From contig NZ_AP024202.1 of assembly GCF_021654855.1 (NCBI RefSeq), positions 2,170,001 through 2,234,000 on the forward strand: a DNA stretch of 64,000 nt, read 5' to 3'. Of this stretch, positions 1-7,677 are shown one piece after another (the first letter of the stretch is position 1; the number at the start of each line of letters is the position of its first letter). The stretch comes from Thiomicrorhabdus immobilis (GTDB lineage: Bacteria; Pseudomonadota; Gammaproteobacteria; Thiomicrospirales; Thiomicrospiraceae). The translations under genes and the position numbers were made by a program. The notes beneath the pieces were generated by a model. It worked only from the letters and a program-made list of their open reading frames with translations. It was not told where the DNA came from and did no database searches.

Positions 1-220
1 TGGTGAAGAGAACCGTGAGTATTTTGAAGAAGCCGGCGGCGAGAAGTTCAGTTACATCACCTGCTTAAACGACCGCGCCGACCATGCCGATGCCCTAGCC
101 GATTTGGTATTGCAACATACCCAAGGTTGGTATGAACGCGATGAATTCCATGCTGAGAAAGATGAAAAAGAACGTTTAACGGTTAAGAACAACGCCAAAG
201 CGATGGGCTGTCCTTTTTAA
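1..220 (+). CDS. hemH: Ferrochelatase, C-terminal fragment (runs off left edge)
   Basis: Reading from base 2 gives 72 residues before the stop at 218-220. The piece contains E-x-F-x-E-A-G-G-E-K-F-x-Y-I-x-C-L-N-D followed by D-A-L-A-D-L-V. This is the C-terminal signature of ferrochelatase, where the AGG-F-Y-I-x-x-LND stretch closes the second Rossmann-like half. The enzyme inserts ferrous iron into protoporphyrin IX in the last step of protohaem synthesis, which fits a window rich in c-type cytochromes. The catalytic His and Glu are outside the window. The fragment ends convergently with the folM-like gene, with a structured spacer between them. Identification is by remembered family sequence. 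Confidence 0.82.
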   Translation, partial: GEENREYFEEAGGEKFSYITCLNDRADHADALADLVLQHTQGWYERDEFHAEKDEKERLTVKNNAKAMGCPF

Positions 221-240
221 AGTTTATCACCATACATCTC

Positions 241-286
241 TTGCCTGTTTCGATATCGATTGTCCGATTATCGTGCTAACAGGCAA
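241..286. terminator. Stem-loop between convergent hemH and folM
   Basis: TTGCCTGTT (241-249) pairs with AACAGGCAA (278-286), and an inner CGATA/TATCG stem lies in the loop. It sits between two convergent genes, the usual place for a bidirectional terminator. The flanking T-runs are weak, so function is an inference. Confidence 0.45.
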
Positions 287-292
287 AACCCA

Positions 293-1021
293 CTACAATA
301 AGTGCCTGCCACCGTCCAACTGCAATATAGTTCCGGTGGTATAACTGCTGTTCATCAAATACTCTACCGCCTGCCAAACCACGATTGCCCCAGGTTCGAT
401 CGGCAAAGCCGCCTGCGCTAAACGCTTCTGTTTATAGACATCGCTATCACCCTTATTAAATTGGATCAAGGCCGGGGCAATGTCATTCACCTTAATATCC
501 GGTGCAAACTTCTTGGCAAACCCCTGGCTTAGCGTTTGCAATGCGGCCTTACTGGCAAGATAGGCGATATGAGAATCGGCAACACGGCTCACACTGTAAT
601 CGGATAACGAAATGATGTCTTTGTGTCGACTGCTGGAGGCCAACAAAAGTGGATGCAAATGTTCATTCAAATAACTTGGCACCTCAACATGCACTTTAAA
701 TAAATCAGCATATTCAGCCGATAATGCGGGAGCCTGTGCATCGCTTAACCATACAGAGGCATTATGGATTAGCGCCCGTAAACTTTTGACATGCGTTTTT
801 ACCTCTTCCACCAGGCCTGGTAAGTTTTTTGAATCGCTGAAATCGACTGGAATTGCAATCGCACCTAAAGCAATCAACTCCTCGACTTCGGAGCGCGGGG
901 TTCGATAAGTAAACACAACCGGAAAATCAGTTTGACTTAAAAATTGGCGAACCAAATAAGCGCCGATACGCTGACCTCCACCGGTAATCAACACTGCATT
1001 TTCTAATCGCTTTGAACTCAT
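293..1021 (-). CDS. folM: FolM-type short-chain dehydrogenase (dihydromonapterin reductase)
   Basis: A 242-residue short-chain dehydrogenase. It has the nucleotide-binding T-G-G-G-x-R-I-G near residue 13, H-N-A-S-x-W, the catalytic Y-x-x-x-K in YLASK, K-V-N-D-I-A-P-A-L-I, and the C-terminal L-D-G-G-R-H-L. The TGGGxRIG, HNASxW and DGGRHL set is specific to FolM, which reduces dihydromonapterin (and weakly dihydrofolate) with NADPH. A folE2 gene 3 kb away supports a pterin role. A copy of the 12-bp palindrome lies in the gene at 810-821 and is read as LPGLV between the second strand and the NASVW motif. A general SDR of other specificity cannot be excluded. Confidence 0.78.
   Translation of the reverse strand: MSSKRLENAVLITGGGQRIGAYLVRQFLSQTDFPVVFTYRTPRSEVEELIALGAIAIPVDFSDSKNLPGLVEEVKTHVKSLRALIHNASVWLSDAQAPALSAEYADLFKVHVEVPSYLNEHLHPLLLASSSRHKDIISLSDYSVSRVADSHIAYLASKAALQTLSQGFAKKFAPDIKVNDIAPALIQFNKGDSDVYKQKRLAQAALPIEPGAIVVWQAVEYLMNSSYTTGTILQLDGGRHLL
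810..821. repeat. Palindrome ACCAGGCCTGGT, exact copy 1 (in folM)
   Basis: Exact 12-bp match, inside the folM reading frame and read as L-P-G-L-V. Outer flanking bases are not complementary. Confidence 0.95.
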
Positions 1022-1404
1022 TTATCCACCTTAAAAAAACCTATGATAATCCACCTTATGGTTATCATCACCAAATTAAATCGCCTGCCAAGACTATTGT
1101 AACGATTTTAAAGACCCATAATTGTAAGACCTATAATTGTACGACTTCAAGGCAATCAAAAAACAGCAAACCTTAAATAAAAATTTAACTACCAATAATA
1201 CGTACTACAATAGAGTTTTTCACTTACTTTCAAATGAATATTAACTATTAGGACTCAAACGAGCTCTGAACAAAAAACACTTATTAAACATTATCTTATT
1301 CTTTTATATATGAATTATTTCGACCCCATATTAATATTTTTTATATAATAACGGGCTCGCAAATATTTTTTGAACTTGAACGTAAATTTAGAGATACAGA
1401 ACAA
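1022..1404. other. Divergent intergenic region folM / mqo
   Basis: 383 bases without a gene between divergent folM and mqo. It is AT-rich towards mqo and should hold both promoters. Apart from the tandem 15-bp repeat at 1112-1141, I see no RNA gene or conserved ORF. Confidence 0.6.
1112..1141. promoter_or_regulatory. Tandem 15-bp direct repeat upstream of mqo
   Basis: AGACCCATAATTGTA (1112-1126) is followed directly by AGACCTATAATTGTA (1127-1141), 14 of 15 identical. A partial third copy, AGACTATTGTA, starts at 1091. Head-to-tail repeats between divergent genes suggest a regulator binding site. The regulator is unknown. Confidence 0.35.
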
Positions 1405-2751
1405 ATGAAAAATCGTACTTTCGATGTTGTGATTGTTGGCGGTGGAATTTCCGGAAGCGCCCTAACCTATATGCTGTCTAAGTATAGCAATGTCGGTTCT
1501 GTTGCCATGCTAGAGAAATATGGTTCCTTAGCACCATTAAACTCGCATGCGCGCTCTAATAGCCAAACGTTACACTGTGGCGACATTGAAACGAACTACA
1601 CGCTAGAAAAAGCCAAACTGGTTAAACAGCAAGCCAATATGATTGTGCATTACGCTGACCAGGTAGAGAAGAACGACTTTTTGTACAAGTTTCCAAAGAT
1701 GATTTTGGCCGTAGGTGAAGATGAGTGTGAAAGACTGGAAAAACGTCATCACGAATTTGCGGAAGCCTTCCCTTACATGGAACTTTGGGACGCGGAACGC
1801 ATCGCTGAAGTTGAGCCCGCCGTAGCATTGATTGATGGCAAACCTCGCCCTGAAAAAATCATTGCATCTGGCTGCACCGATGAATATTCGGCGGTTAACT
1901 ACGGCAACCTTTCAAAATCTTTTATCAACAGCGCACGCAATACCAGCACTGAGATTAATGTCTCTCTGAGCTGTGAAGTGGAAAAAATCGCCAAGTTTGA
2001 TGACCACTACGAACTGACCACTCCGCAAGGTACTTTTTTAGCCACGTTTGTGGTGGTTTCAGCCGGAGCACATAGCTTATTGCTCGCCAATCAACTTGGT
2101 CATGGTATGGATATGTCAATCCTACCAATGGGTGGAAGTTTCTACTATGTGCCGAAGATATTGAACGGTAAAGTGTACACCATGCAAAACGATAAACTGC
2201 CGTTTGCCGCTCTGCATGGCGATCCGGATTTGATTGAACTGGATAAAACCCGACTTGGGCCAACGGCTTTAGTGCTACCTAAACTGGAGCGTTATACCGG
2301 CGGAACCTATTGGGATTTCTGGAAGAGTCTAAAGCTCGACTTTAAAGTGATTAAAGTCTTCTGGGACTTAATGAAAGACAGCACGATTCGTAACTATATC
2401 TTTAGAAATTTCATGTTTGAAGTCCCGATACTTCGTCAAAAACTGTTTGCCAAAGATGCCAGTAAAATCATCCCAAGCTTAAAGCCGGAAGGTTTAGAGT
2501 ATGCCTCGGGAATTGGCGGCTTACGCCCTCAAGTCATCGATAAAACCACCATGCAACTCAAACTGGGTGAAGCGAGCATCGTGCCTGAAAATGAAAACCT
2601 CATCTTCAATATGACACCTTCTCCAGGCGCGACAACCTGTTTGGGCAACGCTTATCGTGATGCACAGATTATTGCCGAACGCCTTGGCATCGAGTTAAAC
2701 AGAGAAGCGATAGTCAATGAACTGTTAGGTGGTACCGACATCCCTCGCTAA
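1405..2751 (+). CDS. mqo: Malate:quinone oxidoreductase, epsilonproteobacterial type
   Basis: A 448-residue FAD protein that would oxidise malate to oxaloacetate at the membrane and pass electrons to quinone. The N-terminus has the FAD-binding V-x-V-G-G-G-I-S-G at about residues 10-18, then L-E-K-Y at the end of the second strand. S-H-A-R-S-N-S-Q-T-L-H-C-G-D-I-E-T-N-Y matches the Helicobacter/Campylobacter Mqo motif, where N-S-Q-T-x-H-x-G-x-I-E-T-N-Y is typical. The C-terminus has P-S-P-G-A-T-T-C-L-G-N-A. It is shorter than the ~490-residue enterobacterial Mqo. An AT-rich region with a tandem repeat precedes it. A related 2-hydroxyacid oxidase specificity is possible. Confidence 0.72.
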   Translation: MKNRTFDVVIVGGGISGSALTYMLSKYSNVGSVAMLEKYGSLAPLNSHARSNSQTLHCGDIETNYTLEKAKLVKQQANMIVHYADQVEKNDFLYKFPKMILAVGEDECERLEKRHHEFAEAFPYMELWDAERIAEVEPAVALIDGKPRPEKIIASGCTDEYSAVNYGNLSKSFINSARNTSTEINVSLSCEVEKIAKFDDHYELTTPQGTFLATFVVVSAGAHSLLLANQLGHGMDMSILPMGGSFYYVPKILNGKVYTMQNDKLPFAALHGDPDLIELDKTRLGPTALVLPKLERYTGGTYWDFWKSLKLDFKVIKVFWDLMKDSTIRNYIFRNFMFEVPILRQKLFAKDASKIIPSLKPEGLEYASGIGGLRPQVIDKTTMQLKLGEASIVPENENLIFNMTPSPGATTCLGNAYRDAQIIAERLGIELNREAIVNELLGGTDIPR

Positions 2752-2784
2752 GAGGTTGAGCGGTTCACCAAGGCTCTTATACAA

Positions 2785-3879
2785 ATGCACACGCCACTTC
2801 CCGTTCACCTTATAACAGGCCTCCTTGGAAGTGGCAAAACCACCTGTTTAAAACAGCTTATTACGCAAAAACCCGCTACTGAAAACTGGCTGGTTATTAT
2901 CAATGAATTTGGCGAAGTCGATATTGATGCCAGCCATCTTTCCAGCCTAGATCATCCGCAAAACGCCCTGAATATCCAAGCCGTATCCGGGGGTTGCATC
3001 TGCTGTACCGCGCAAATCGGTTTGGTCAGCACCATCAACCAACAATTAACCCGGAGCAAAGATTCAGAGCAAGCTTTCGACCGAATCTGGATTGAACCAA
3101 CCGGCCTGGGTCATCCTGCTAAAATCATTGATGCATTGCAAAACAGCCAGTTCGCACAACCGCTGGCTTTACAAAAGATAGTCTGCGTGATCACCCCACA
3201 ACAGCTAACCCAAGAACGCTGGCAAAAATCGACGGTTATGCGTGATCTGGTCACACTGGCCGATACAATAATCCTAAACAAAACTGACCTAAGTGATGAT
3301 GCGGCCCTAAGCCAAGCCTTGCATATCTTGCAGCAATGTTACCCGCCTAAAACCGACATCACCCAAACTCAAAACGGGGTCATCGCGCTCGATGGATTAC
3401 TGCAACCACCAACCAAAAAGCCTTTTTGCATTCTAACGCACCCGCAAAAACAGCCTTGCAAACTCGCTCCAAACCATCTCAACATGGACAGTCATCAACA
3501 CCAAAGCACCAACTCTCAGCTAAGTTACCCCTCAAGGATAACGGCAACCAAACACTGTTTTATCAGTGAAAACCAACAATCCAAAGGCCGCGAGTTACTC
3601 AGCATGGGCTGGATATGGAATGCTGACGTTCAATTTAACCGAGTGCTCCTTAAACGCTTTTTTGAACAGATCGCGCCGAGTTTAATCCGCGCCAAAGGCA
3701 TTATAAAAACGGGCAAAGAGTGGCAATTGATCAACTGGAGTGACGGCCAGCTTAAATTTGAAGATATTGCCTGGCGACAAGATAGTCGTTTAGAGTGTCT
3801 ATTTGATGAGAGTCAGAACAATAAGCTTGATGCCGAAACCGTAGAAACCTGGCTGATCGAGAGCATCCACCATTTTTAA
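2785..3879 (+). CDS. CobW/COG0523-family GTP-dependent metallochaperone
   Basis: A 364-residue COG0523 GTPase. The Walker A G-L-L-G-S-G-K-T-T is at residues 12-20, the metal-binding C-I-C-C at 71-74 after V-S-G-G, and N-K-T-D gives the guanine-specificity motif. A His-rich stretch around residues 235-250 separates the GTPase from the CobW C-terminal domain. The family delivers metals, commonly zinc, to client enzymes. It starts 33 bases after the mqo stop, so the two may be co-transcribed, and folE2 follows on the same strand. COG0523 next to folE2 is a recognised zinc-limitation pairing, which favours a zinc chaperone (ZigA/YeiR-like) over cobalamin synthesis. Confidence 0.8.
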   Translation: MHTPLPVHLITGLLGSGKTTCLKQLITQKPATENWLVIINEFGEVDIDASHLSSLDHPQNALNIQAVSGGCICCTAQIGLVSTINQQLTRSKDSEQAFDRIWIEPTGLGHPAKIIDALQNSQFAQPLALQKIVCVITPQQLTQERWQKSTVMRDLVTLADTIILNKTDLSDDAALSQALHILQQCYPPKTDITQTQNGVIALDGLLQPPTKKPFCILTHPQKQPCKLAPNHLNMDSHQHQSTNSQLSYPSRITATKHCFISENQQSKGRELLSMGWIWNADVQFNRVLLKRFFEQIAPSLIRAKGIIKTGKEWQLINWSDGQLKFEDIAWRQDSRLECLFDESQNNKLDAETVETWLIESIHHF

Positions 3880-3985
3880 GTCGCTCCGGTCATTCCACAT
3901 TGATAATTTCAAACATTATTTTGATTAACCCAGCAATCTACTCAATTATTTGATAAAATCGCCAATCACTTTTTAATAATTTTCA

Positions 3986-4006
3986 GTTAGTTATACAGAT
4001 AGTAAC
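3986..4006. promoter_or_regulatory. Imperfect dyad upstream of folE2 (possible Zur-like site)
   Basis: GTTAGTTATACAGATAGTAAC is an imperfect inverted repeat 50 bases before the folE2 start. The GTTA...TAAC ends recall the GTTATA-N-TATAAC shape of gammaproteobacterial Zur boxes, but the match is weak. I propose it only because folE2 and COG0523 are classical Zur targets. Confidence 0.2.
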
Positions 4007-4056
4007 GCTAAATTCAGCTTATCTTTAAAAACTCACTCAAAGACGAAGGAAATTGC

Positions 4057-5007
4057 ATGACAAAGCACATGCCCGATATCGCTTGCCAGCCTCATCACGG
4101 TCCACAAGGAAAACTAAACTGGGTAGGAATGAGCGGAATAGAACTGCCGATTCTGATTCAACAAGGTTTAGACAAAGATGAAATCGTTAAACTCTCATCC
4201 CAAGCACAAGCTTATGTAGATTTAAACGACCCAGAAAGTAAAGGGATTCATATGTCCCGTTTGTATCTACATTTAGATCAAATGGCCAGCAATGAGCCTC
4301 TTACTTCAAACCGTGTTAAAGCTATTTTAGAAGCCTTTATAGACTCTCACCAAGGTTTGAGTACACAGGCATTTGTTGAGTTTAAATTTGACTACTATGA
4401 ACGTCGTAACTCACTGTTAAGTGACAACAGTGGCTGGAAACACTATCCAGCAACCATCCGCGGCGAAATGCGCAAAGGCCAGTTTAGTTGTGAACTCTCA
4501 ATTGAAGTGCCTTACTCTTCAACTTGCCCTTGTTCTGCAGCACTTTCACGCCAGTTGATTCAAGAAGCGTTTGAAAAGCAATTTGCTAATCAAGAGATGG
4601 ATTACCAAACCGTTTTAGAATGGCTTGGCACCCCAGAAGGGATTTGTGCAACACCGCATAGCCAGCGCTCTTACGCACAAGTGAAAGTGAAGGTAAGCGA
4701 GTCAAATAATTTGGCGATTTCTCGCATTATCAACCAAATCGAAAACGCGCTGCAAACGCCGGTTCAAGCGGTTGTAAAACGTGAAGATGAACAAGAATTT
4801 GCACGTTTGAATGCTTCAAACTTGATGTTCTGTGAAGACGCCAGCCGTCGTTTACAAGAAGCGTTTGATAACAATGCCGAATACCTAGACTTCTGGATTA
4901 GAGTCAATCACCTGGAAAGCCTACACCCTCACGATGCTGTGGCGATAGTGACCAAAGGTCTGGAAAATGGCTACATTGACGATCCAAACCTGATGGATCC
5001 GATGTAA
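4057..5007 (+). CDS. folE2: GTP cyclohydrolase IB (zinc-independent folate/pterin entry enzyme)
   Basis: A 316-residue FolE2. It opens the GTP ring to make 7,8-dihydroneopterin triphosphate, the first step of tetrahydrofolate and other pterins. The N-terminal D-I-A-C-Q is followed by G-M-S-G-I-E-L-P near residue 30. The S-T-C-P-C-S motif carries the active-site cysteine, and R-S-Y-A-Q-V-K-V comes after it. The start has a good ribosome site (GAAGGA, about 8 bases upstream). FolE2 can use metals other than zinc and commonly replaces FolE under zinc shortage. The upstream COG0523 gene fits that setting, though I see no clear Zur box. A strong terminator follows. Confidence 0.93.
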   Translation: MTKHMPDIACQPHHGPQGKLNWVGMSGIELPILIQQGLDKDEIVKLSSQAQAYVDLNDPESKGIHMSRLYLHLDQMASNEPLTSNRVKAILEAFIDSHQGLSTQAFVEFKFDYYERRNSLLSDNSGWKHYPATIRGEMRKGQFSCELSIEVPYSSTCPCSAALSRQLIQEAFEKQFANQEMDYQTVLEWLGTPEGICATPHSQRSYAQVKVKVSESNNLAISRIINQIENALQTPVQAVVKREDEQEFARLNASNLMFCEDASRRLQEAFDNNAEYLDFWIRVNHLESLHPHDAVAIVTKGLENGYIDDPNLMDPM

Positions 5008-5025
5008 ACATTACACAGAGCCATT

Positions 5026-5069
5026 AAAAAAAGCCGATTTAAGATAGATTCTTAAATCGGCTTTTTTTG
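5026..5069 (+). terminator. Rho-independent terminator after folE2
   Basis: AAGCCGATTTAAG pairs perfectly with CTTAAATCGGCTT around a 7-base loop, with A-run and T-run flanks. It should work in both directions, which suits the convergent junction. Confidence 0.9.
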
Positions 5070-5084
5070 TATTTAAACAATCTC

Positions 5085-5096
5085 ACCAGGCCTGGT
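5085..5096. repeat. Palindrome ACCAGGCCTGGT, exact copy 2
   Basis: Exact match, just past the folE2 terminator in the convergent gap before the beta-lactamase-fold gene. Confidence 0.95.
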
Positions 5097-5149
5097 ATAA
5101 CCTAAAGATTAACCACGAAGTCACTAAGACATGAAGTTTTTAAGAGCAC

Positions 5150-5218
5150 CAGGATTTGGATGATTATTTGGCGGGAGTTCAAGGCAAGTTAAAGTGAGGT
5201 TTAGTAACACTGTACAAG
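5150..5218. repeat. Intergenic hairpin repeat, copy A
   Basis: About 69 bases, starting CAGGATTTGG and including GATTATTTGGCGGGAGTTC, repeated at 5278 with a 128-base period. Its predicted hairpin is degraded compared with copy B. Confidence 0.75.
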
Positions 5219-5277
5219 TATGAGCCTAACAAAGAAGCCTCCAAAATAACGGCAATCAACAAAACTCAAAACCGTAT

Positions 5278-5390
5278 CAGGATTTGGGAGATTATTTGGC
5301 GGGAGTTCAAGGCAAGTTAAAGCGAAGTTTAGTAAAACTAAACAAGCTTTAACTTAACGCAGAAATCACCCAAATAAGCCCCAAATCAGA
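5278..5390. repeat. Intergenic hairpin repeat, copy B (MITE/REP-like)
   Basis: Second copy of the 5150 repeat. The first 69 bases match copy A closely, and the whole unit is self-complementary. AAGTTAAAGC (5314-5323) pairs with GCTTTAACTT (5346-5355), GTTTAGT (5327-5333) pairs with ACTAAAC (5337-5343), and the outer GATTTGGG...CCCAAATC ends also pair. The 3' end touches the last codons of the beta-lactamase-fold gene. It resembles a small non-autonomous palindromic element, but no transposase is visible. Confidence 0.65.
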
Positions 5391-6468
5391 AATAACCGTT
5401 ATTGATTTCGTTATAAATCCTTCTCGCATTATTCTTCGCTGCCTGGTCGAATACCGGTCTATCCTTGTACATACTCTGGTCCACGGCTTCAGCTTGCTCT
5501 ACATCGCCACCAGCTTCAATGACTTTTTTCACCTCTTTCTGCAGGTAACGGAAGTAATCGTAGGTCTGCTTTTTGATGGTGGCCATATCGGTTGGTGTAC
5601 CATGTCCTGGAATCACTTTTGCGTCAACGGGAATCACTTTCATCATCTTTTCAAATGAGTTCATCCAATCAAAACTGTTGGTGTAATTAAACATCACCGG
5701 CATACGCTCGTTAAAGGCTAAATCCCCGGATAAGAACAGCTTGCGGCTAGGAATATAGACACTGGTTGAGGCGGGAGTATGTCCTGGGCCGAAATCAATA
5801 AGTTCAAAGGTTTCTCCACCACCCACATCGACGGTCATCTTGCCGTCGAAAGTGGTGAATTTATCCGTTACATTTCGACAAGGACGCGTTAACAACGGTC
5901 CTATACGTTCACCCCATTGCCTAACTTCTTTTTCAAAGGCGCGGTTGAAAATATCATTAGCCTGTGCACTGGAATAAAGGTTTTTAACACCGACATCTAC
6001 CCAGTAACTCGAACCCAAATAGGCGTGGCCTTGGTTGTTTTCAACGGCCAACCATTTAACGGGTTTATCGGTAATACGTTTGATTTGTTGATGTGCACTG
6101 TAGGCAATGGCAGGGTTAGCTCCCGCATTAAAAACAAACACGCCATCTTTGAAAATAATGAAGGAGATATTATTGTTTAAACCGAAGTTTGACGGGTTAT
6201 GCCAAATTTGACTACCAACGATGGTATAGACTCCATCCATCACTTTAACCGCTTTTGGTAGCGGCAACTCATCGCCGATATAACCTTGTTTTTTGATGAC
6301 ACTATTGGTGTCGGCAACATAGGCTTCGGTTGCATGGGTGGAGATTTCATCACCCATGGCCTTCAGTTCTTGAGCCCAAGCCTCAAAACCTTCAACATAG
6401 AGGTCTTCTTGAGCGGATGCAGTGAATGTTAAACTTGATAAAATAGCTGTTAGCAATATTTTTTTCAT
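5386..6468 (-). CDS. Secreted metallo-beta-lactamase-fold protein with eroded metal motif
   Basis: 360 residues from the ATG at 6468, chosen because AGGAGG lies about 9 bases upstream and the product then begins with a clean signal peptide (MKKILLTAILSSLTFTASA). The fold is recognisable from G-P-G-H-T-P-A-S (His 230), L-S-G-D-L-A-F (Asp 249) and V-I-P-G-H-G-T-P (His 289). The expected H-x-H-x-D-H motif is replaced by E-N-N-Q-G-H-A-Y at residues 143-150. SoxH-like and quinoprotein-associated hydrolases of this shape occur in sulfur oxidisers. With the first metal site gone, activity is uncertain: it may bind one metal, be a binding protein or be decaying. The substrate is unknown. Confidence 0.75.
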   Translation of the reverse strand: MKKILLTAILSSLTFTASAQEDLYVEGFEAWAQELKAMGDEISTHATEAYVADTNSVIKKQGYIGDELPLPKAVKVMDGVYTIVGSQIWHNPSNFGLNNNISFIIFKDGVFVFNAGANPAIAYSAHQQIKRITDKPVKWLAVENNQGHAYLGSSYWVDVGVKNLYSSAQANDIFNRAFEKEVRQWGERIGPLLTRPCRNVTDKFTTFDGKMTVDVGGGETFELIDFGPGHTPASTSVYIPSRKLFLSGDLAFNERMPVMFNYTNSFDWMNSFEKMMKVIPVDAKVIPGHGTPTDMATIKKQTYDYFRYLQKEVKKVIEAGGDVEQAEAVDQSMYKDRPVFDQAAKNNARRIYNEINNGYF

Positions 6469-6528
6469 AATCGTCAACCTCCTAAAAGAGTCATCAATCA
6501 TACCACTATCAAACCGCCAAGCTCATCA

Positions 6529-7644
6529 CTAAGTTCTATCAAGCGTATGAGAATTTTTATGCTCGTAAACATCAAAAATAGTGATGGCCATAGCGGCAAT
6601 TACAGGCCCAAAAAACAGTCCAATCACACCAAAATGAATCAGTCCTGCAAAAGTGGACAACACCGTGATAAGTGTGTGGTTTGCGACCTTGAGCCCCTCA
6701 CCAGCCACACCCAAGCTATTGGTGAGTCGGTTGATCATCAAAGGTCGCATGATGTTGTCAATCACAAAACCGGTAATGACAACACCCCAAAATGCGATTA
6801 TGGCTGCAGTGACATAATCGCCTTGAGCGACCGAGAAAATCACGATAGGAATCCAAACTAGAGCCGCACCCACCACCGGAATAAAAGAGGTCACGGCAAT
6901 CGCCATGCCGATAAACAGGCCGGGTAACCCTAAAAACCAAGAAACCAAAGCGAATGACACACCCTGCATCACCGCAATCCCCACCACACTCAAGGTTAAA
7001 ACCGTTGATAACGATGCAAACCGATTCATTATCATCAGGTCATAGTAGTTTTCCAAAGGCGACAGGATTTTTATATGATGCGCAATCGCACGCCCATCAC
7101 GATAAAAGAAAAACAGAGCAAATACCGACAAACCGATAAACGTCACAAATGACGAGGTTGTTCCCAAAATGCCTTCCAATAAAAACACGGTGGCTTGTTG
7201 GACAAAGCCCAGAATCTTTTGTGAGTGCTCTTTTAGCTGCATTAAAGCACTCTGTTGGGCAGATTCACTAATCGGCAGATGGTTCAAAATGGCTTGGTTC
7301 AATTTGGTGAAACTTTCGGCATCCTGCGAATTCAACCAGGCCTGGGCACTGCCATAAAGCCCCCCTACCTGCAAACTGACCTCGACCAATAAATAGGTCA
7401 CCGGCGCAATGACACCTAAAAAGACCAGCGCACTCATAATTGAAGCGGCCATGGTTTCCGAACGCTTGCAATGCGGCAATAACCGCTGATACCCCTTATA
7501 ACTTGCGGTAGCTAAGATCATCGCAAAAAACAGTGCTTCCAGAAAAGGCGAGAATAACCAGACGATTCCAACTAAGGCCAGAATCAACAAAATGATTAAA
7601 AAACCTTCCTCATGAGGACGATTGTCACGCATAATAAACCCCAT
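6529..7644 (-). CDS. AI-2E family (PerM/YdiK-like) membrane transporter
   Basis: A 371-residue polytopic membrane protein with about eight hydrophobic segments: two at the N-terminus, then a hydrophilic stretch (about 75-150), then the rest. F-F-Y-R-D-G-R, I-P-V-V-G-A-A-L-V-W and F-F-G-P-V-I-A-A-M are typical of the family. Members export small molecules or ions, and the autoinducer-2 name reflects one member (TqsA) and should not be taken as function. The ATG at 7632, preceded by GGGG, is an alternative start. The gene is divergent from ppnN with very short spacing, so the promoters must overlap. A near-copy of the 12-bp palindrome is read as AQAWL in the hydrophilic loop. Confidence 0.82.
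   Translation of the reverse strand: MGFIMRDNRPHEEGFLIILLILALVGIVWLFSPFLEALFFAMILATASYKGYQRLLPHCKRSETMAASIMSALVFLGVIAPVTYLLVEVSLQVGGLYGSAQAWLNSQDAESFTKLNQAILNHLPISESAQQSALMQLKEHSQKILGFVQQATVFLLEGILGTTSSFVTFIGLSVFALFFFYRDGRAIAHHIKILSPLENYYDLMIMNRFASLSTVLTLSVVGIAVMQGVSFALVSWFLGLPGLFIGMAIAVTSFIPVVGAALVWIPIVIFSVAQGDYVTAAIIAFWGVVITGFVIDNIMRPLMINRLTNSLGVAGEGLKVANHTLITVLSTFAGLIHFGVIGLFFGPVIAAMAITIFDVYEHKNSHTLDRT
7335..7346. repeat. Palindrome near-copy (11/12) in AI-2E gene
   Basis: ACCAGGCCTGGG, one mismatch at the last base, read as Q-A-W-L. Confidence 0.8.
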
Positions 7645-7677
7645 AATTTATGCTAAAAATAATGAGTGTACACTACC

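Noticed and set aside
1091-1141. CRISPR-like short repeats upstream of mqo
   Set aside because: The repeats are 15 bases and directly adjacent with no spacers, and no cas genes are near.
5386-6468. Calling the MBL-fold gene a functional hydrolase
   Set aside because: The H-x-H-x-D-H motif is absent, so enzyme activity cannot be claimed.
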